Assembly: GCA_026388515.1 (NCBI GenBank)
Contig: JAPLJO010000007.1
Coordinates: 1 to 41,802, forward strand
Source of the DNA: Deltaproteobacteria bacterium
GTDB taxonomy: Bacteria; Desulfobacterota; Syntrophia; Syntrophales; UBA2210
Length of the DNA: 41,802 nucleotides
Reading direction: 5' to 3'
Below the pieces are notes generated by a model. The model did not search any database. It was not told where the DNA came from and worked only from the letters and a program-made list of their open reading frames with translations. Shown here in pieces: positions 1 through 8,937 of the stretch (position 1 is the first letter of the stretch; each line of letters opens with the position of its first letter). Position numbers and translations under genes: made by a program.

Positions 1-1056
1 GCCGGCGGAGATGGTGTCAATGCCGAGATTATTGCAGAGTCGTCCCGCCATGCAGGTGGCCGCGAGATCAATGGAGCCGATGAGCGTGCCGAAGGCAACG
101 ATGGTTTCGTACTCGGGTCCGGGGCCTTCGGGAACCGCCCAGGGTCCTTCCTTCACCTCCACGACGCGCTTGCAGGCGATGCTGCAGAAGGCGCAGGCGC
201 CGCGCTTCGTGAGGTATGTTTCCGTCAGCGTGCTTCCTGTCAGGGCTTCAGCCGCTTCCTCCCAGAAGTTGGAGGTCCAGTTCCTGATGGGAACATCACC
301 GGCGAACATCCCGCCGATGAGGTTAGCGGCAGTGCCGTTCTCCTGAAGCACATTGGAGGCAAGGGCCTCGCTGATTTTCTTGTTCAACTCCTTGCGGAGC
401 TTTTCGACCTTCTTGGGATCGGCCAGATCCATTTCCTTTTTGCTCGCCTTGACAAGAATCGCCTTCAGGTTTTTTGATCCCATGATGGCGCCGAAGCCGG
501 CCCGTCCCGTGGCGTGGTGGCCCTCGCTCAATATCACCGAATACTTTACCAGCTTTTCGCCGGCGGGGCCGATGACCAGCGTCCGGTAGTTTTTTCCGAA
601 CTTTTTCTTGAGGGCGGTGTTGACATCCGATGCCCCCTTGCCCCAGTATTCACCGGCGTCCTGGATTTCGATTTTGTCGTCCTCGATGAGGATGAGCGAC
701 GGCTTCGCAGCCTTTCCCATGATGACAATGCCGTCGTACCCTGCATACCTCAGTTCCGGCGCCAGGTATCCGCCGCAGGATGAATCACCCCAGTTCCCCG
801 TAATGGGAGAACGACCTGCCGTGCTGTGCCTGCTCGCGCCGGAGAGTTTCAACCCGGCGAAGGGGCCGTTCATGATGAGAAGCATGGCTTCGGGGGAAAG
901 GGGTTCGGTATTGAAGTTTCCCTTGTCCCAGAAATATTTTGCCGCGAGGCCGCTTCCGCCGATGTAGTGCGTGTAATACTCTTCGGGCAGCTTCTCAATG
1001 GCCGTTGTTCCGGCGGAGAGATTCACGTTGATAATTTTCCCCGTATTTGCCTTCAT
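1..1056 (-). CDS. Aldehyde ferredoxin oxidoreductase family protein, N-terminal part (cut by left edge)
   Basis: Reading the minus strand from the ATG at 1056 gives 352 open codons that run off the window start; the ORF track misses it because no stop is inside. The protein begins MKANTGKIINVNLS and has the AOR family N-terminal pattern: a glycine-rich GGSGLAAKYF stretch near residue 33, the NGPFAG and SGASRHSTAGRSP segments near 63-83, and a CAFCSIAC cluster at residues 288-295, the CxxCxxxC site that binds the [4Fe-4S] cluster beside the tungsto- or molybdopterin. The family oxidises aldehydes to acids (or reduces acids) with ferredoxin in the cytoplasm. A GAGGGA Shine-Dalgarno lies just upstream. 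It follows the alcohol dehydrogenase and SCP2 genes on the same strand, which fits an alcohol/aldehyde/acid interconversion operon. The exact substrate is not known. Confidence 0.9.
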   Translation of the reverse strand, partial: MKANTGKIINVNLSAGTTAIEKLPEEYYTHYIGGSGLAAKYFWDKGNFNTEPLSPEAMLLIMNGPFAGLKLSGASRHSTAGRSPITGNWGDSSCGGYLAPELRYAGYDGIVIMGKAAKPSLILIEDDKIEIQDAGEYWGKGASDVNTALKKKFGKNYRTLVIGPAGEKLVKYSVILSEGHHATGRAGFGAIMGSKNLKAILVKASKKEMDLADPKKVEKLRKELNKKISEALASNVLQENGTAANLIGGMFAGDVPIRNWTSNFWEEAAEALTGSTLTETYLTKRGACAFCSIACKRVVEVKEGPWAVPEGPGPEYETIVAFGTLIGSIDLAATCMAGRLCNNLGIDTISAG

Positions 1057-1078
1057 GGGTCGTCCCTCGTAACGGTTA

Positions 1079-1498
1079 TTATTTTATTATTATATCCTCT
1101 CTGCCTGATTCTTTGAGTAGCTTGACGTAGAGCTCGGCGACCTTCTTCAGCTTGGGAGCGAGTTTAAGGAGGCCTGTTGCGGAACCCTTCACCCTTATTT
1201 TTTTCCTCGTGATTGCCACCACGGGATTCAGCTTGTTTGACCATGAGCGGTGTGCGTCGTCGGCCGAGAGGCTCATGGTAAGGTCAGGCGCATCCGCCGG
1301 TTTGCCCGGGCCTGTCTTCAGCTGTCCACCGCGGCAGTCTACCCAGAACGCGCAGTTCGGACCACTCTCGGTGTAGTCAAACAAAATAAGCTGATTGACC
1401 TTCTTCAGGCCGCCGGAGAGTTCCTCATCCTTGAATCCCGCTTCGAAAAGCTTCACGAAAAAATCAATAGGTTCTTTTTCGTCTTTCCAGAATTCCAT
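1079..1498 (-). CDS. SCP2 sterol-binding domain protein
   Basis: A single-domain protein of 139 residues resembling sterol carrier protein 2-like domains, which bind lipids or acyl chains in a hydrophobic cavity. Visible features are the segment LILFDYTESGPNCAFWVDCRGG near residues 38-60, a PDLTMSLSADD strand-turn typical of SCP2 domains, and a C-terminal amphipathic helix with GLLKLAPKLKKVAELY. The ORF track start is two codons upstream, but the second ATG at 1498 has AGGAGG at better spacing, so I prefer it. It lies between the iron alcohol dehydrogenase (16 bases upstream) and the aldehyde oxidoreductase (22 bases downstream), all on one strand, so it may present a hydrophobic alcohol or aldehyde to its neighbours. 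That role is inference. Confidence 0.8.
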   Translation of the reverse strand: MEFWKDEKEPIDFFVKLFEAGFKDEELSGGLKKVNQLILFDYTESGPNCAFWVDCRGGQLKTGPGKPADAPDLTMSLSADDAHRSWSNKLNPVVAITRKKIRVKGSATGLLKLAPKLKKVAELYVKLLKESGREDIIIK

Positions 1499-1519
1499 GT
1501 GCATTCCTCCTTTTTTGGG

Positions 1520-2716
1520 TTATTTAAACGCCTTGATATAAAGCTTGTAGATATCCGCCTCTTCAAGATACCGCGGGTTGTAGCTTATCTGTGAATCACC
1601 CGCGGCGGCTTCCACCACTTTCATGAGATCTTTTTTCTTCTTCGGGATATTGAGATCGGCGAGCGTTTCCGTGAGGCCGATATCCTTCTTCAAATCCCGG
1701 ACAGCCTTGACAGCCTTCTTGCCAGCCCTTATCGGATCCATCCCCTTCACATTGATGCCCATGGCGTCGGCAATCATGAGGAATCGGAGCGGCGCGGCTT
1801 CAACATTGAACTCCATGACGACAGGGAGCATGATGCCGTTTCCAAGGCCGTGAGGAACGCCGTACTTTCCGCCGAGGGCATGGGCGGTGGCATGAACGGC
1901 GCCGGTCATGGTGTTGCCGAAACAGAGCCCCGCCAGGGTGCTGGCAATCTGCATGTGTCCCCTCGCCTCGATATTACCCGGTTCCTTGACGGCGATGGGA
2001 AGATATTTGAAGATGAGCCGGATGGCATGGAGACCCATGGCGTCGGCAATCGGTTCGGCGCCCGTAGAGGTGATTCCCTCAACGGCGTGAGTCAACGCAT
2101 CCATGCCGGTGAAGGCCGTAATCTTGGCAGGCAGTTTCACCGTGAGTTCGGGGTCTAGCATGGCAACATCGGCGTTGTAAGGATGGGTGACGGCAAGTTT
2201 CACGCCCTGGCTCGTGTCGAGGACGACTATCGCGTTGGTGACTTCACTGGCCGTGCCGGCCGTCGTGGGGAGTGCGATGTGGGGGGGCAGTGGTTTTGCA
2301 CCTTCCCACAGGGCGGCCATTTCGGCAAGCGGCTGAAAGTCATTCTCTCCCATGCCGACGAGGATGTTGACCGCCTTTGCCGTATCCATAACACTGCCGC
2401 CGCCCAGGGCGATCATACAGTCCGCGCCCTTCTCACGATAGAATACGGCCCCTCTGTTTATAATGTCAATCCGGGCGTCCTGGACGATGTCGTCGAATAC
2501 GCCCACAAGTTTGAGGTCGGAGCCCTTGACTGCCTCGATTACCATATCGGCCACACCGGCATTGACGATTCCCTTGTCGGTGAAGATGACCACTTTCGTG
2601 CCGCCTAACTGGCCCATCTCAAAGCCCAGCTCCTTCCTGATGCCCGGCGAATACATGATACGCGGCCGGTTGAACCAGGTAAATAATGGATCAAATTGAA
2701 TATCGGGGTATTGCAT
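1520..2716 (-). CDS. Iron-containing (group III) alcohol dehydrogenase
   Basis: A 398-residue cytoplasmic NAD(P)-dependent alcohol dehydrogenase of the iron-activated family. The nucleotide-binding GGGSVMDTAKA is at about residues 105-115. Metal-ligand segments typical of the family follow: the DVAMLDPELT Asp region, MDALTHAVEG, and later HATAHALGGKYGVPHGLGNG with the conserved histidines. Length is normal for the family. The ORF track extends to 2767, but the ATG at 2716 has a strong AGGAGG and matches the usual family N-terminus. It is the first gene of the leftward alcohol dehydrogenase-SCP2-aldehyde oxidoreductase set and is divergent from the B12 operon. It would interconvert an alcohol and an aldehyde; the substrate cannot be read from sequence. 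Confidence 0.92.
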   Translation of the reverse strand: MQYPDIQFDPLFTWFNRPRIMYSPGIRKELGFEMGQLGGTKVVIFTDKGIVNAGVADMVIEAVKGSDLKLVGVFDDIVQDARIDIINRGAVFYREKGADCMIALGGGSVMDTAKAVNILVGMGENDFQPLAEMAALWEGAKPLPPHIALPTTAGTASEVTNAIVVLDTSQGVKLAVTHPYNADVAMLDPELTVKLPAKITAFTGMDALTHAVEGITSTGAEPIADAMGLHAIRLIFKYLPIAVKEPGNIEARGHMQIASTLAGLCFGNTMTGAVHATAHALGGKYGVPHGLGNGIMLPVVMEFNVEAAPLRFLMIADAMGINVKGMDPIRAGKKAVKAVRDLKKDIGLTETLADLNIPKKKKDLMKVVEAAAGDSQISYNPRYLEEADIYKLYIKAFK

Positions 2717-2859
2717 AGCTGATTCCCTCCTGAGATTGATTGCGATGAAATAAAGAACATAACGCACAGGTGGCCAAGGTATACGAATTTCAGTAAAAGT
2801 TCAAGCACGTTTTACGTGGCAGAAAAAGATTTTAAATCCACCCCCGTCGTTCTTTCTCC

Positions 2860-2889
2860 TTGACATCAGTGCGATACCTTTTCTATGAT
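2860..2889 (+). promoter_or_regulatory. Promoter of the B12 uptake operon
   Basis: A perfect TTGACA at 2860-2865 and TATGAT at 2884-2889 are separated by 18 bases. Transcription would start around 2896, shortly before the cobalamin riboswitch, so the aptamer would lie at the 5' end of the transcript. This is a sigma-70 type reading of the sequence, not tested. Confidence 0.7.
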
Positions 2890-2927
2890 ATACGCCATTG
2901 ATGTCGCGTAAAATCTCAGTGTTTTTC

Positions 2928-3080
2928 CTGTGCGGGTGGATTGCGGAAGAGGGGTGAAATTCCCCCGCTGCCCCGCAGCCGTGAAGGGAACGAAAGCCTT
3001 GAGTGCCACTTATCGCCGCAGGCGATTGGGAAGGCAGGCGAGTAGGGTGCCCTGAGCCGGAATACCGATCCACCCGGGAA
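2928..3080 (+). ncRNA. Cobalamin riboswitch
   Basis: The closing P1 stem is visible as GGGTGGAT near 2934-2941 pairing with ATCCACCC near 3068-3075. Inside are the conserved cobalamin-riboswitch blocks GAAATTCCCCCGCTGCCCC with GCAGCCGTGAAGGG, then a GAGCCGGAATACC block near 3054-3066, a close match to the B12 box. It sits in the leader of btuC-btuD-btuB-tonB. By the known behaviour of this class, adenosylcobalamin binding should lower expression of the uptake genes. The expression platform lies in 3076-3218; a GC-rich TCCTCGAGGGA inverted repeat is present there but I cannot decide between transcriptional and translational control. Confidence 0.93.
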
Positions 3081-3218
3081 TCCTCGAGGGAGGTGCCTCG
3101 TGCAGTATTTTCAGCACATTTCAATCGTGTGGCGCTTCAGCACCTGCCGGCACAGTGTAAGTGATTCCGTGGCGTAAATGTGCGTATTACGGTTCTCTTG
3201 CAGAATGGAAAGGCGGGT

Positions 3219-4226
3219 ATGAAGAAGCGGCTTCTCTGCATCATCCTTTTATTCGGGTCTCTCTTTGCGGCCGTGGCGGTGCTTTCGGTGCTGGTGGGAG
3301 CAGCGCCCATCAGTCCGTGTAAGATTCTGTGGGGTCTCGTCCGGGGATGGTACGGGGGAGTACCCCTCATCGCCCCCCATGAAAAAACCATACTGTTATC
3401 CATACGGGTGCCCAGAATCATCCTGGCCGCCACCGTCGGCGCCGCGCTTTCGCTCTCGGGAGTTGTGTTTCAGGCGATTCTCCGAAACCCCCTTGCCGAG
3501 CCGTTCATCCTCGGCATGTCGGGCGGCGCGGCCGTGGGGGCGATTGCGGGGATACTCATCGGGTTCGGCACCTCCAGTGTTGCCATTCCGACGCTTGCAT
3601 TCTCCGGCGCCTTTATGGCGGTCGCCATCGTGTTCGTCACGGGAAGGAGGGCGGAAAGGTTCGACGCCACCACCATGCTCCTCGCTGGTGTCGTGGTCAA
3701 CGCGTTCTGTTCCGCCATCATCATGTTTCTCATCTCGCTCTCCGGGAGTGCCGGTCTCAGGGGGATTACCTTCTGGCTCATGGGAAACCTGGGATCCGCC
3801 GCGGGAGGCGAAATCGCACTTGCACTTCTCGTCCTCGCGGTGTGTGCCGGCGTCGTCTTTGCCCTGGCGAGGCCGCTGAACCTCATTGTTGCCGGCGAGG
3901 AGACGGCGATGCATCTCGGCATCGACGTGGAGCGGACCAAAATCATCCTTTTTACGGCCACGTCGCTCATGACGGCGGTCGCCGTGTCGTATGCCGGAAT
4001 CATCGGATTTGTGGGACTTGTCATTCCCCATATGACGAGGATGCTCCTCGGCTCCGACCACCGTATCGTACTCCCGGCGTCGCTGTTTTTCGGTGCGGCC
4101 TTTCTCGTCGCGGCCGATACGGTGGCGCGGATTGCCGTTCCGCACGCCGAGCTTCCCGTGGGAGTGATAACGGCGTTCATCGGGGCGCCTTTCTTTGTGT
4201 ATCTCCTCCGTACAAAGGTGCGGTGA
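3219..4226 (+). CDS. btuC: Vitamin B12 (FecCD-type) ABC transporter permease
   Basis: A 335-residue inner-membrane permease of the FecCD/BtuC family with about ten hydrophobic segments. Family hallmarks are RVPRIILAATVGAALSLSG, the NPLAEPFILGMSGGA segment, and near the C-terminus GIIGFVGLVIPHMTRMLLGSDHR, the region that contacts the ATPase. The track starts at a GTG at 3180, but the ATG at 3219 has a GGAAAGG ribosome site and starts directly at the first membrane helix, so I prefer it. It stands behind a cobalamin riboswitch and directly before the ATPase gene (three bases apart), so B12 or a corrinoid is the likely substrate rather than a siderophore. Confidence 0.92.
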   Translation: MKKRLLCIILLFGSLFAAVAVLSVLVGAAPISPCKILWGLVRGWYGGVPLIAPHEKTILLSIRVPRIILAATVGAALSLSGVVFQAILRNPLAEPFILGMSGGAAVGAIAGILIGFGTSSVAIPTLAFSGAFMAVAIVFVTGRRAERFDATTMLLAGVVVNAFCSAIIMFLISLSGSAGLRGITFWLMGNLGSAAGGEIALALLVLAVCAGVVFALARPLNLIVAGEETAMHLGIDVERTKIILFTATSLMTAVAVSYAGIIGFVGLVIPHMTRMLLGSDHRIVLPASLFFGAAFLVAADTVARIAVPHAELPVGVITAFIGAPFFVYLLRTKVR

Positions 4227-4229
4227 GCC

Positions 4230-5027
4230 ATGACGCTTGTGAATGTCAATAATGTGTGGTTCCGGTACGGGATTGAGTGGGTGCTCGAGGACGTATCGTT
4301 TTCCGTCGGTGAAGGGGAATTTTTCGGCATCATCGGACCGAACGGCTCCGGTAAAACGACACTCCTCAGGATTATCGATGGAATCCTGAAGCCGAATGAG
4401 GGTTCAGTGGCAATTGACGGCACCGGGACGGCCGGGATGAAGCGCAGCGACCTTGCGCGGGTTGTCGCCGTGGTACCGCAGGAGACGCAGTATGTGTTTC
4501 CCTTTACCGCCGGCGAGATTGTGATGATGGGACGGTCACCTCATCTGGGGCTCCTTTCATTTGAAGGAGCGAACGATTTCGGGATTGTGGAAAAGGCGAT
4601 GCGCGCCACCGATACCCTGCCGCTCGCGGCCAGGAATTTTGATGAGCTCTCCGGTGGGGAGCGTCAGCGGGTCATCATCGCCCGTGCCCTTGCACAGGAA
4701 CCGAAGGTCATCCTTCTCGACGAACCGACGGCCCATCTGGACCTCAGGCATCAGATCGCCCTTACGGCGCTCATGCGGTCGCTCTGCCGTGAAAGAAACG
4801 TCACGGCGATTGCGGTGACTCATGACATCAACCTGGCATCGCTCTTCTGCGACCGGCTCATGTTCCTCGACGGCGGAAAGGTGCGGGCGCTCGGGCCGCC
4901 GCGGGAGGTGGTGACGGAAACAGTGCTCCGGGAAGTCTATGGCGTTCCCGTGCACGTCGACGTTGATATCGCAACGGGGCTTCCCCGCGTCATGCTGACG
5001 GCCCGGGGGCTGGAAGTGCCTCGCTGA
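4230..5027 (+). CDS. btuD: Vitamin B12 ABC transporter ATP-binding protein
   Basis: A 265-residue ABC ATPase of the FecE/BtuD type. All motifs are intact: Walker A GPNGSGKTT near residue 35, a Q-loop glutamine in VVPQET, signature LSGGERQR near 140, Walker B VILLDEPT and the H-loop in AVTHDINLA. It would pair with the upstream permease at the inner membrane and power corrinoid import. It begins three bases after btuC and ends two bases before the open frame of the receptor gene, so the operon is tightly coupled. Confidence 0.92.
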   Translation: MTLVNVNNVWFRYGIEWVLEDVSFSVGEGEFFGIIGPNGSGKTTLLRIIDGILKPNEGSVAIDGTGTAGMKRSDLARVVAVVPQETQYVFPFTAGEIVMMGRSPHLGLLSFEGANDFGIVEKAMRATDTLPLAARNFDELSGGERQRVIIARALAQEPKVILLDEPTAHLDLRHQIALTALMRSLCRERNVTAIAVTHDINLASLFCDRLMFLDGGKVRALGPPREVVTETVLREVYGVPVHVDVDIATGLPRVMLTARGLEVPR

Positions 5028-5077
5028 GAGTGTGCCCGTCGGGGAGAATGGTTTTCATGGTATCCGAAGGAAACAAC

Positions 5078-7198
5078 ATGACGACAATAATGGTGCGAAA
5101 TGGTGCGGCGGTCTGTATTGTTGTGGCGATACTTGCGGGATCATGGTTTCACAAAGCCGCGGCGGAAGAGACGGGCGCGGCGGTGACGCTCGAGGAAGTT
5201 GTGGTGACGGCGACGAGGACCGGGGAGGTGCGCCGTGACGTGCCGAATTCGGTAATCGTCAGGGATGCACGCGATATAGAAGAATCTCCTGCGGCGAGCC
5301 TGGGGGAATTCCTGGCGAATGAAACGGGTCTTGACTGGAGGAGCTACGGCAATTACGGAGGCGCCGTGGAGGAGATTCACATCCGGGGCATGGGCGGCGA
5401 TGCGACCCAGGTATTTGTCAATGGCGTCTCCGTGAATTCCCCCTCGGTAGGCGTGGCCGACGTGGCGCGGATTCCCCTCGACAGCATCGAAAAAATTGAA
5501 GTGGTTAAAGGTTCCGGCTCCGTGCTCTACGGTTCCGGAGCCATGGGCGGTACGGTGCACATCATGACGCGAATGCCTGAACGGGGGAAGACGGACCTTG
5601 CGGTAAAGGCGGGGTACGGCAGTGAATCTTCATCTCTCATCTCTGCCCGCCAGGGAATGTATCTCACTGATAATCTTGGCTACTATCTCTCCGCCGGCAT
5701 TCGCGAGACCGATGGTTTCCGGTCGAACAGCGATCTTGCGCATCATGACGGCTCGCTCAGGATAAACTACGATGCAGGCAGCGCCTTCAATATCGATTTC
5801 TACGGTGATTACCTGGAAAGAGACTACGGACGTCCGGGACCGGAACCGCCCTCCGGCACCGGTGATTTTAATGCCGGCGGCGTTCACGTATACAGTAGTG
5901 ACGCGGCGAGCCTCCTCAACAGGGGCGGCGACAGGGATGCCCACCTCATCATGCATGCCAGGTATGCGCCATTGAATGCGCTTGCCCTCGATGTAAAGGG
6001 GTACCGCACGCTCATGAAAAACCGCAACTACCTGCGCTATTTCAATTCCTTCACGGGGGATGTGCCCGGCAGTGACGGCGAGACGGCAAACAGGGTCTGG
6101 GGCGCCGACGGGACCCTCGAAGCAAACCCTGCGGAAGGTCTCAGGGTGATTGCCGGCGCCGAGTGGCGTGATTATGACTGGCGCAACGAGAGTGTCGCCC
6201 TTGACGGGAGCGGGCATACGATTGCCGGCACGGAACTCTCCGCCGACGCCGATCTTTCCACAAAGGGAATTTTCACCGAGCTGCAGTACCGGCCCTTTCA
6301 ATACGGCAAGATACTTGCCGGTATCCGCCATGAGGATCACTCAGCCTTCGGGTATGAAAATGTGCCGCGAGTGGGGCTTGTGGTGAACCCGGCGGACGAG
6401 ACGGTCATTAAACTCTCTCATGGGAAACACTTCAGGGCGCCCACCCCCAACGACCTCTACTGGCCCGACGACGGGTACAGCCGGGGCAATCCATCACTCG
6501 AGCCGGAAACGGGGTGGCATACGGAGGCGACGCTGGAACAGTCCTGCTTCAATGACCTCTTTTTTCTGACGTTCTCCTTCTTTCACTGGCGCCTGGACAA
6601 TAAAATCCAGTGGGGTGTCGATTCCAGCGGCGTGTGGACGCCGCAGAATCTGAGGACTTACCGCGCGCAGGGTTTTGAGGGGGAGGTGACATTCGGCCCG
6701 GTCCGGCATTTCATGGCATCTCTCTCATACACCTATACCGATGCCAGGGAGGAAAACAGGGCATACACGAAACAGGATTTCGGGTGGCCTCCGCTCACCC
6801 CCCCGGATTTTCAGTATGCCTGGGTGACGAGAAGGGCCGCGTACACGCCGCGGCAGCAGTTCAAGGGGGCGCTTACGTATGAAACCGGCTTTGGACTCAC
6901 GGCATCGTCGGTGGTCAGATTTGTGGGCGACCGGCCGTGGTACCGGACGGAAACGGAGGGGGCCTATCCTTCCACGAAGACCGTGGAGTATACGCTCGAT
7001 CCCTGCTGGACGACGGATGTCATGATACGGCAGCGGATCTCCAGTCAGTGGATTCTTTCGCTCGATGCGGTGAACATATTCGACAAGGGGTACGCGACTT
7101 ACTACGATATATTTTTTGATAAGAACGGCAACGGTATTGTCGGCACGTATCCCGGACCTGAGCGATCGTTTTTCGTCTCGCTCTCCTATGAGCTGTAG
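5078..7198 (+). CDS. btuB: TonB-dependent outer-membrane receptor, BtuB-like
   Basis: About 706 residues: a signal peptide of roughly 29 residues ending in KAAAEE, a TonB box LEEVVVTATRT just after it, a plug domain (IHIRGMGGDATQVFVNGV and VEKGSGSVLYGSGAMGG-like segments) to about residue 150, then a 22-strand type beta-barrel ending in FFVSLSYEL. The frame opens at a GTG at 5030, but the ATG at 5078 has AAGGAA upstream and begins the signal peptide cleanly. Position behind the riboswitch and btuCD points to cobalamin or a related corrinoid as ligand. Energy would come from TonB, encoded next. The last residue is Leu rather than the usual Phe or Trp. Confidence 0.9.
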   Translation: MTTIMVRNGAAVCIVVAILAGSWFHKAAAEETGAAVTLEEVVVTATRTGEVRRDVPNSVIVRDARDIEESPAASLGEFLANETGLDWRSYGNYGGAVEEIHIRGMGGDATQVFVNGVSVNSPSVGVADVARIPLDSIEKIEVVKGSGSVLYGSGAMGGTVHIMTRMPERGKTDLAVKAGYGSESSSLISARQGMYLTDNLGYYLSAGIRETDGFRSNSDLAHHDGSLRINYDAGSAFNIDFYGDYLERDYGRPGPEPPSGTGDFNAGGVHVYSSDAASLLNRGGDRDAHLIMHARYAPLNALALDVKGYRTLMKNRNYLRYFNSFTGDVPGSDGETANRVWGADGTLEANPAEGLRVIAGAEWRDYDWRNESVALDGSGHTIAGTELSADADLSTKGIFTELQYRPFQYGKILAGIRHEDHSAFGYENVPRVGLVVNPADETVIKLSHGKHFRAPTPNDLYWPDDGYSRGNPSLEPETGWHTEATLEQSCFNDLFFLTFSFFHWRLDNKIQWGVDSSGVWTPQNLRTYRAQGFEGEVTFGPVRHFMASLSYTYTDAREENRAYTKQDFGWPPLTPPDFQYAWVTRRAAYTPRQQFKGALTYETGFGLTASSVVRFVGDRPWYRTETEGAYPSTKTVEYTLDPCWTTDVMIRQRISSQWILSLDAVNIFDKGYATYYDIFFDKNGNGIVGTYPGPERSFFVSLSYEL

Positions 7199-7325
7199 AA
7201 ATCCCGCCCCCGTGATCCGCTATGCTGATGACATGGATACTGAGCGGAGATAGCGATGCCATGACGCAGTTCTCGCCCGGGGCGGTCCGGTCTCATGTAT
7301 CGCTGAATTCTTTACAGGAAACGCG

Positions 7326-8006
7326 ATGGAAAGAGGAATCCGACAGGATATTATATACGCGGTGGTGATTGCCGTCCTGCTTCACGGGGTCGTCATCCTC
7401 CTGCCGTTTCCCGGGGGGTGGCGCGGGCATTCGCCCGTTGAAGATCGGCAGGGAGTTCTGACGGTGTCCCTCTGCGCCCCCCTTACTGTAATCTCAAGAC
7501 CTCTTCCGTCGCATGCGGTCGGGATTGCAGGATCACGCATTTTCTCCCAGCATATGGACCGCAGAGAAGAGACCAGACACCCCGGGACTGGTGCCGGTGG
7601 AGCTGTTCAGGTGGCGGTAATTTCGGCGGTAGAAGGCAATTTCATAGCAGGGCAACATGGCGATCGGCCTGCCCCTGCCGCAGCACGTGAAGAGGAACCC
7701 GGGGCGTCCGGCATGTTATATGACACGGATTTCATTCCGCCGCATTATCTCCATAATCCCGTACCTTCGTACCCGTTCCTTGCGCGACGCAGTGGCCTGG
7801 AAGGTGTGACCGTTCTTTCGGTGGAAATCCGCGTGGATGGCAAGGTGGCGGCGGTGAAAGTGAAGCGCTCCTCGGGATACGATGTTCTTGATGAGGCGGC
7901 CCTTATTGCCGTGGAGAAGTGGGTATTCGAACCCGCCCTGAAGAGGGGTATTCCCGTGGAATGCCCGGTCGATGTTCCCATTCGGTTTGCCCTGGAAAAA
8001 AGCTGA
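7326..8006 (+). CDS. tonB: TonB-family energy transducer
   Basis: A 226-residue protein with one N-terminal membrane helix (about residues 9-26), a poorly conserved periplasmic spacer, and a TonB C-terminal domain from about residue 140 (PVPSYPFLARRSGLEGVTVLSVEI ... LDEAALIAVEKWVFEPA). The linker is less Pro/Lys-rich than in E. coli TonB. The start has AGGAAA five bases upstream. It follows the receptor by 127 bases, so it probably serves BtuB specifically. ExbB and ExbD are not in this window and must be supplied from elsewhere. Confidence 0.9.
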   Translation: MERGIRQDIIYAVVIAVLLHGVVILLPFPGGWRGHSPVEDRQGVLTVSLCAPLTVISRPLPSHAVGIAGSRIFSQHMDRREETRHPGTGAGGAVQVAVISAVEGNFIAGQHGDRPAPAAAREEEPGASGMLYDTDFIPPHYLHNPVPSYPFLARRSGLEGVTVLSVEIRVDGKVAAVKVKRSSGYDVLDEAALIAVEKWVFEPALKRGIPVECPVDVPIRFALEKS

Positions 8007-8211
8007 CCGTGGTGCGGGTTCTGGAAACACTGGAGCGACGCAGGTGTATAGTGAAAACATGCGGACGGTCCAACAGGAGATTTCTGAATTATCATATGGA
8101 TAATATCTGTGAGGGGTTTTTATTCGGGTCTAATGTGTGATAAAGGAACCTCCGTGACTCTGTAATGATTAGAGGCCGATTCAGTAGCAAACCATTAATC
8201 GGGAGAAAACG

Positions 8212-8805
8212 ATGAAATCTCATGAAGATATGAAAAAGAGACTCATGGAAATCATTCTTGAGCGGTCATTTCAGTACCGCGAAAATCCCCCCTTCATACT
8301 CGCCTCGGGGAAGAAGAGTAACTACTATTTCAACTGCAAGCCCACCACGCTCGATCCGGAGGGCATGAATCTCATAGGCCACATTGTGTATGACATGCTC
8401 GCCGGTTCCGACATCACTGCCGCGGGCGGGCTGACGCTCGGCGCCGATCCGATTGCCAATGCCGTGTCCGTAATCTCTTTCCAGCGCGGCAGGGCCATCA
8501 CATCCTTTATTGTGAGAAAGGATGTGAAGGAACACGGCACACAAAGTGCCGTCGAGGGGAACGTGACGGCGGGAGAAAAGGTGGCAATCATAGACGATGT
8601 CATTACCACGGGCGCCTCGACAATCACTGCAATAGAAAGGGCCCGCGAGGCGGGACTCATCATAGACAGGGTCATCGCGCTGATTGACCGTGAGGAAGGC
8701 GGAAGAGAAAATATAGCTCCACATGTGCCGCGGATTGACGCCGTTTTTAAGCGTTCGGAAATCATGGCGGTGCATACTCATCAAACAATTCTTGTAAAAA
8801 AGTGA
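8212..8805 (+). CDS. pyrE: Orotate phosphoribosyltransferase
   Basis: A 197-residue enzyme of de novo pyrimidine synthesis that joins orotate to PRPP to give OMP in the cytoplasm. The PRPP-binding signature VAIIDDVITTGAST is at residues 124-137, and the N-terminal SGKKSNYYFNCK and the RKDVKEHGT loop are typical of the type I phosphoribosyltransferase fold. Length is normal. It is 205 bases after tonB and looks like a separate housekeeping gene. Confidence 0.93.
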   Translation: MKSHEDMKKRLMEIILERSFQYRENPPFILASGKKSNYYFNCKPTTLDPEGMNLIGHIVYDMLAGSDITAAGGLTLGADPIANAVSVISFQRGRAITSFIVRKDVKEHGTQSAVEGNVTAGEKVAIIDDVITTGASTITAIERAREAGLIIDRVIALIDREEGGRENIAPHVPRIDAVFKRSEIMAVHTHQTILVKK

Positions 8806-8844
8806 AAATTGGTTTAAAAGGGCCGAACATTTCAGGAGGCGTTT

Positions 8845-8937
8845 ATGAGGGGAGACCCGGCATGCCGGTTTTTCCCTTTTGATTTTTGCGTGGACTTGCC
8901 GTGGCATTATGAAATCCATCCTTATCGCATCGCATAA
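8845..8937 (+). CDS. Possible 30-residue leader ORF overlapping the sigma-54 activator
   Basis: This ORF is too short for the track. An ATG at 8845 sits five bases after a perfect AGGAGG and opens a 30-codon frame (MRGDPACRFFPFDF...) ending TAA at 8935-8937, overlapping the start of the next gene by 29 bases in another frame. The activator's own ATG at 8909 has no good ribosome site, so translation of this leader could feed ribosomes to it. The same DNA contains a GC-rich hairpin followed by Ts. No family is recognised; it may be a coupling device rather than a functional peptide. Confidence 0.35.
   Translation: MRGDPACRFFPFDFCVDLPWHYEIHPYRIA
8850..8880 (+). terminator. Possible rho-independent terminator after pyrE
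   Basis: The self-complementary CCGGCATGCCGG is directly followed by TTTTT, with flanking GGGA and TCCC able to extend the stem. It lies between pyrE and the sigma-54 activator. It overlaps the possible leader ORF, so it could be an attenuator rather than a simple terminator. Confidence 0.45.

Noticed and set aside
2801-3124. 107-codon minus-strand ORF
   Set aside because: It lies over the cobalamin riboswitch and B12 promoter, without family-like sequence.
3396-4423. Long minus-strand ORFs opposite btuC and btuD
   Set aside because: Shadows caused by GC-rich codon bias; the plus-strand genes have intact family motifs.
8088-8104. ATTATC-ATATG-GATAAT inverted repeat upstream of pyrE
   Set aside because: Short AT-rich arms can arise by chance, and no regulator is linked; not listed as a feature.
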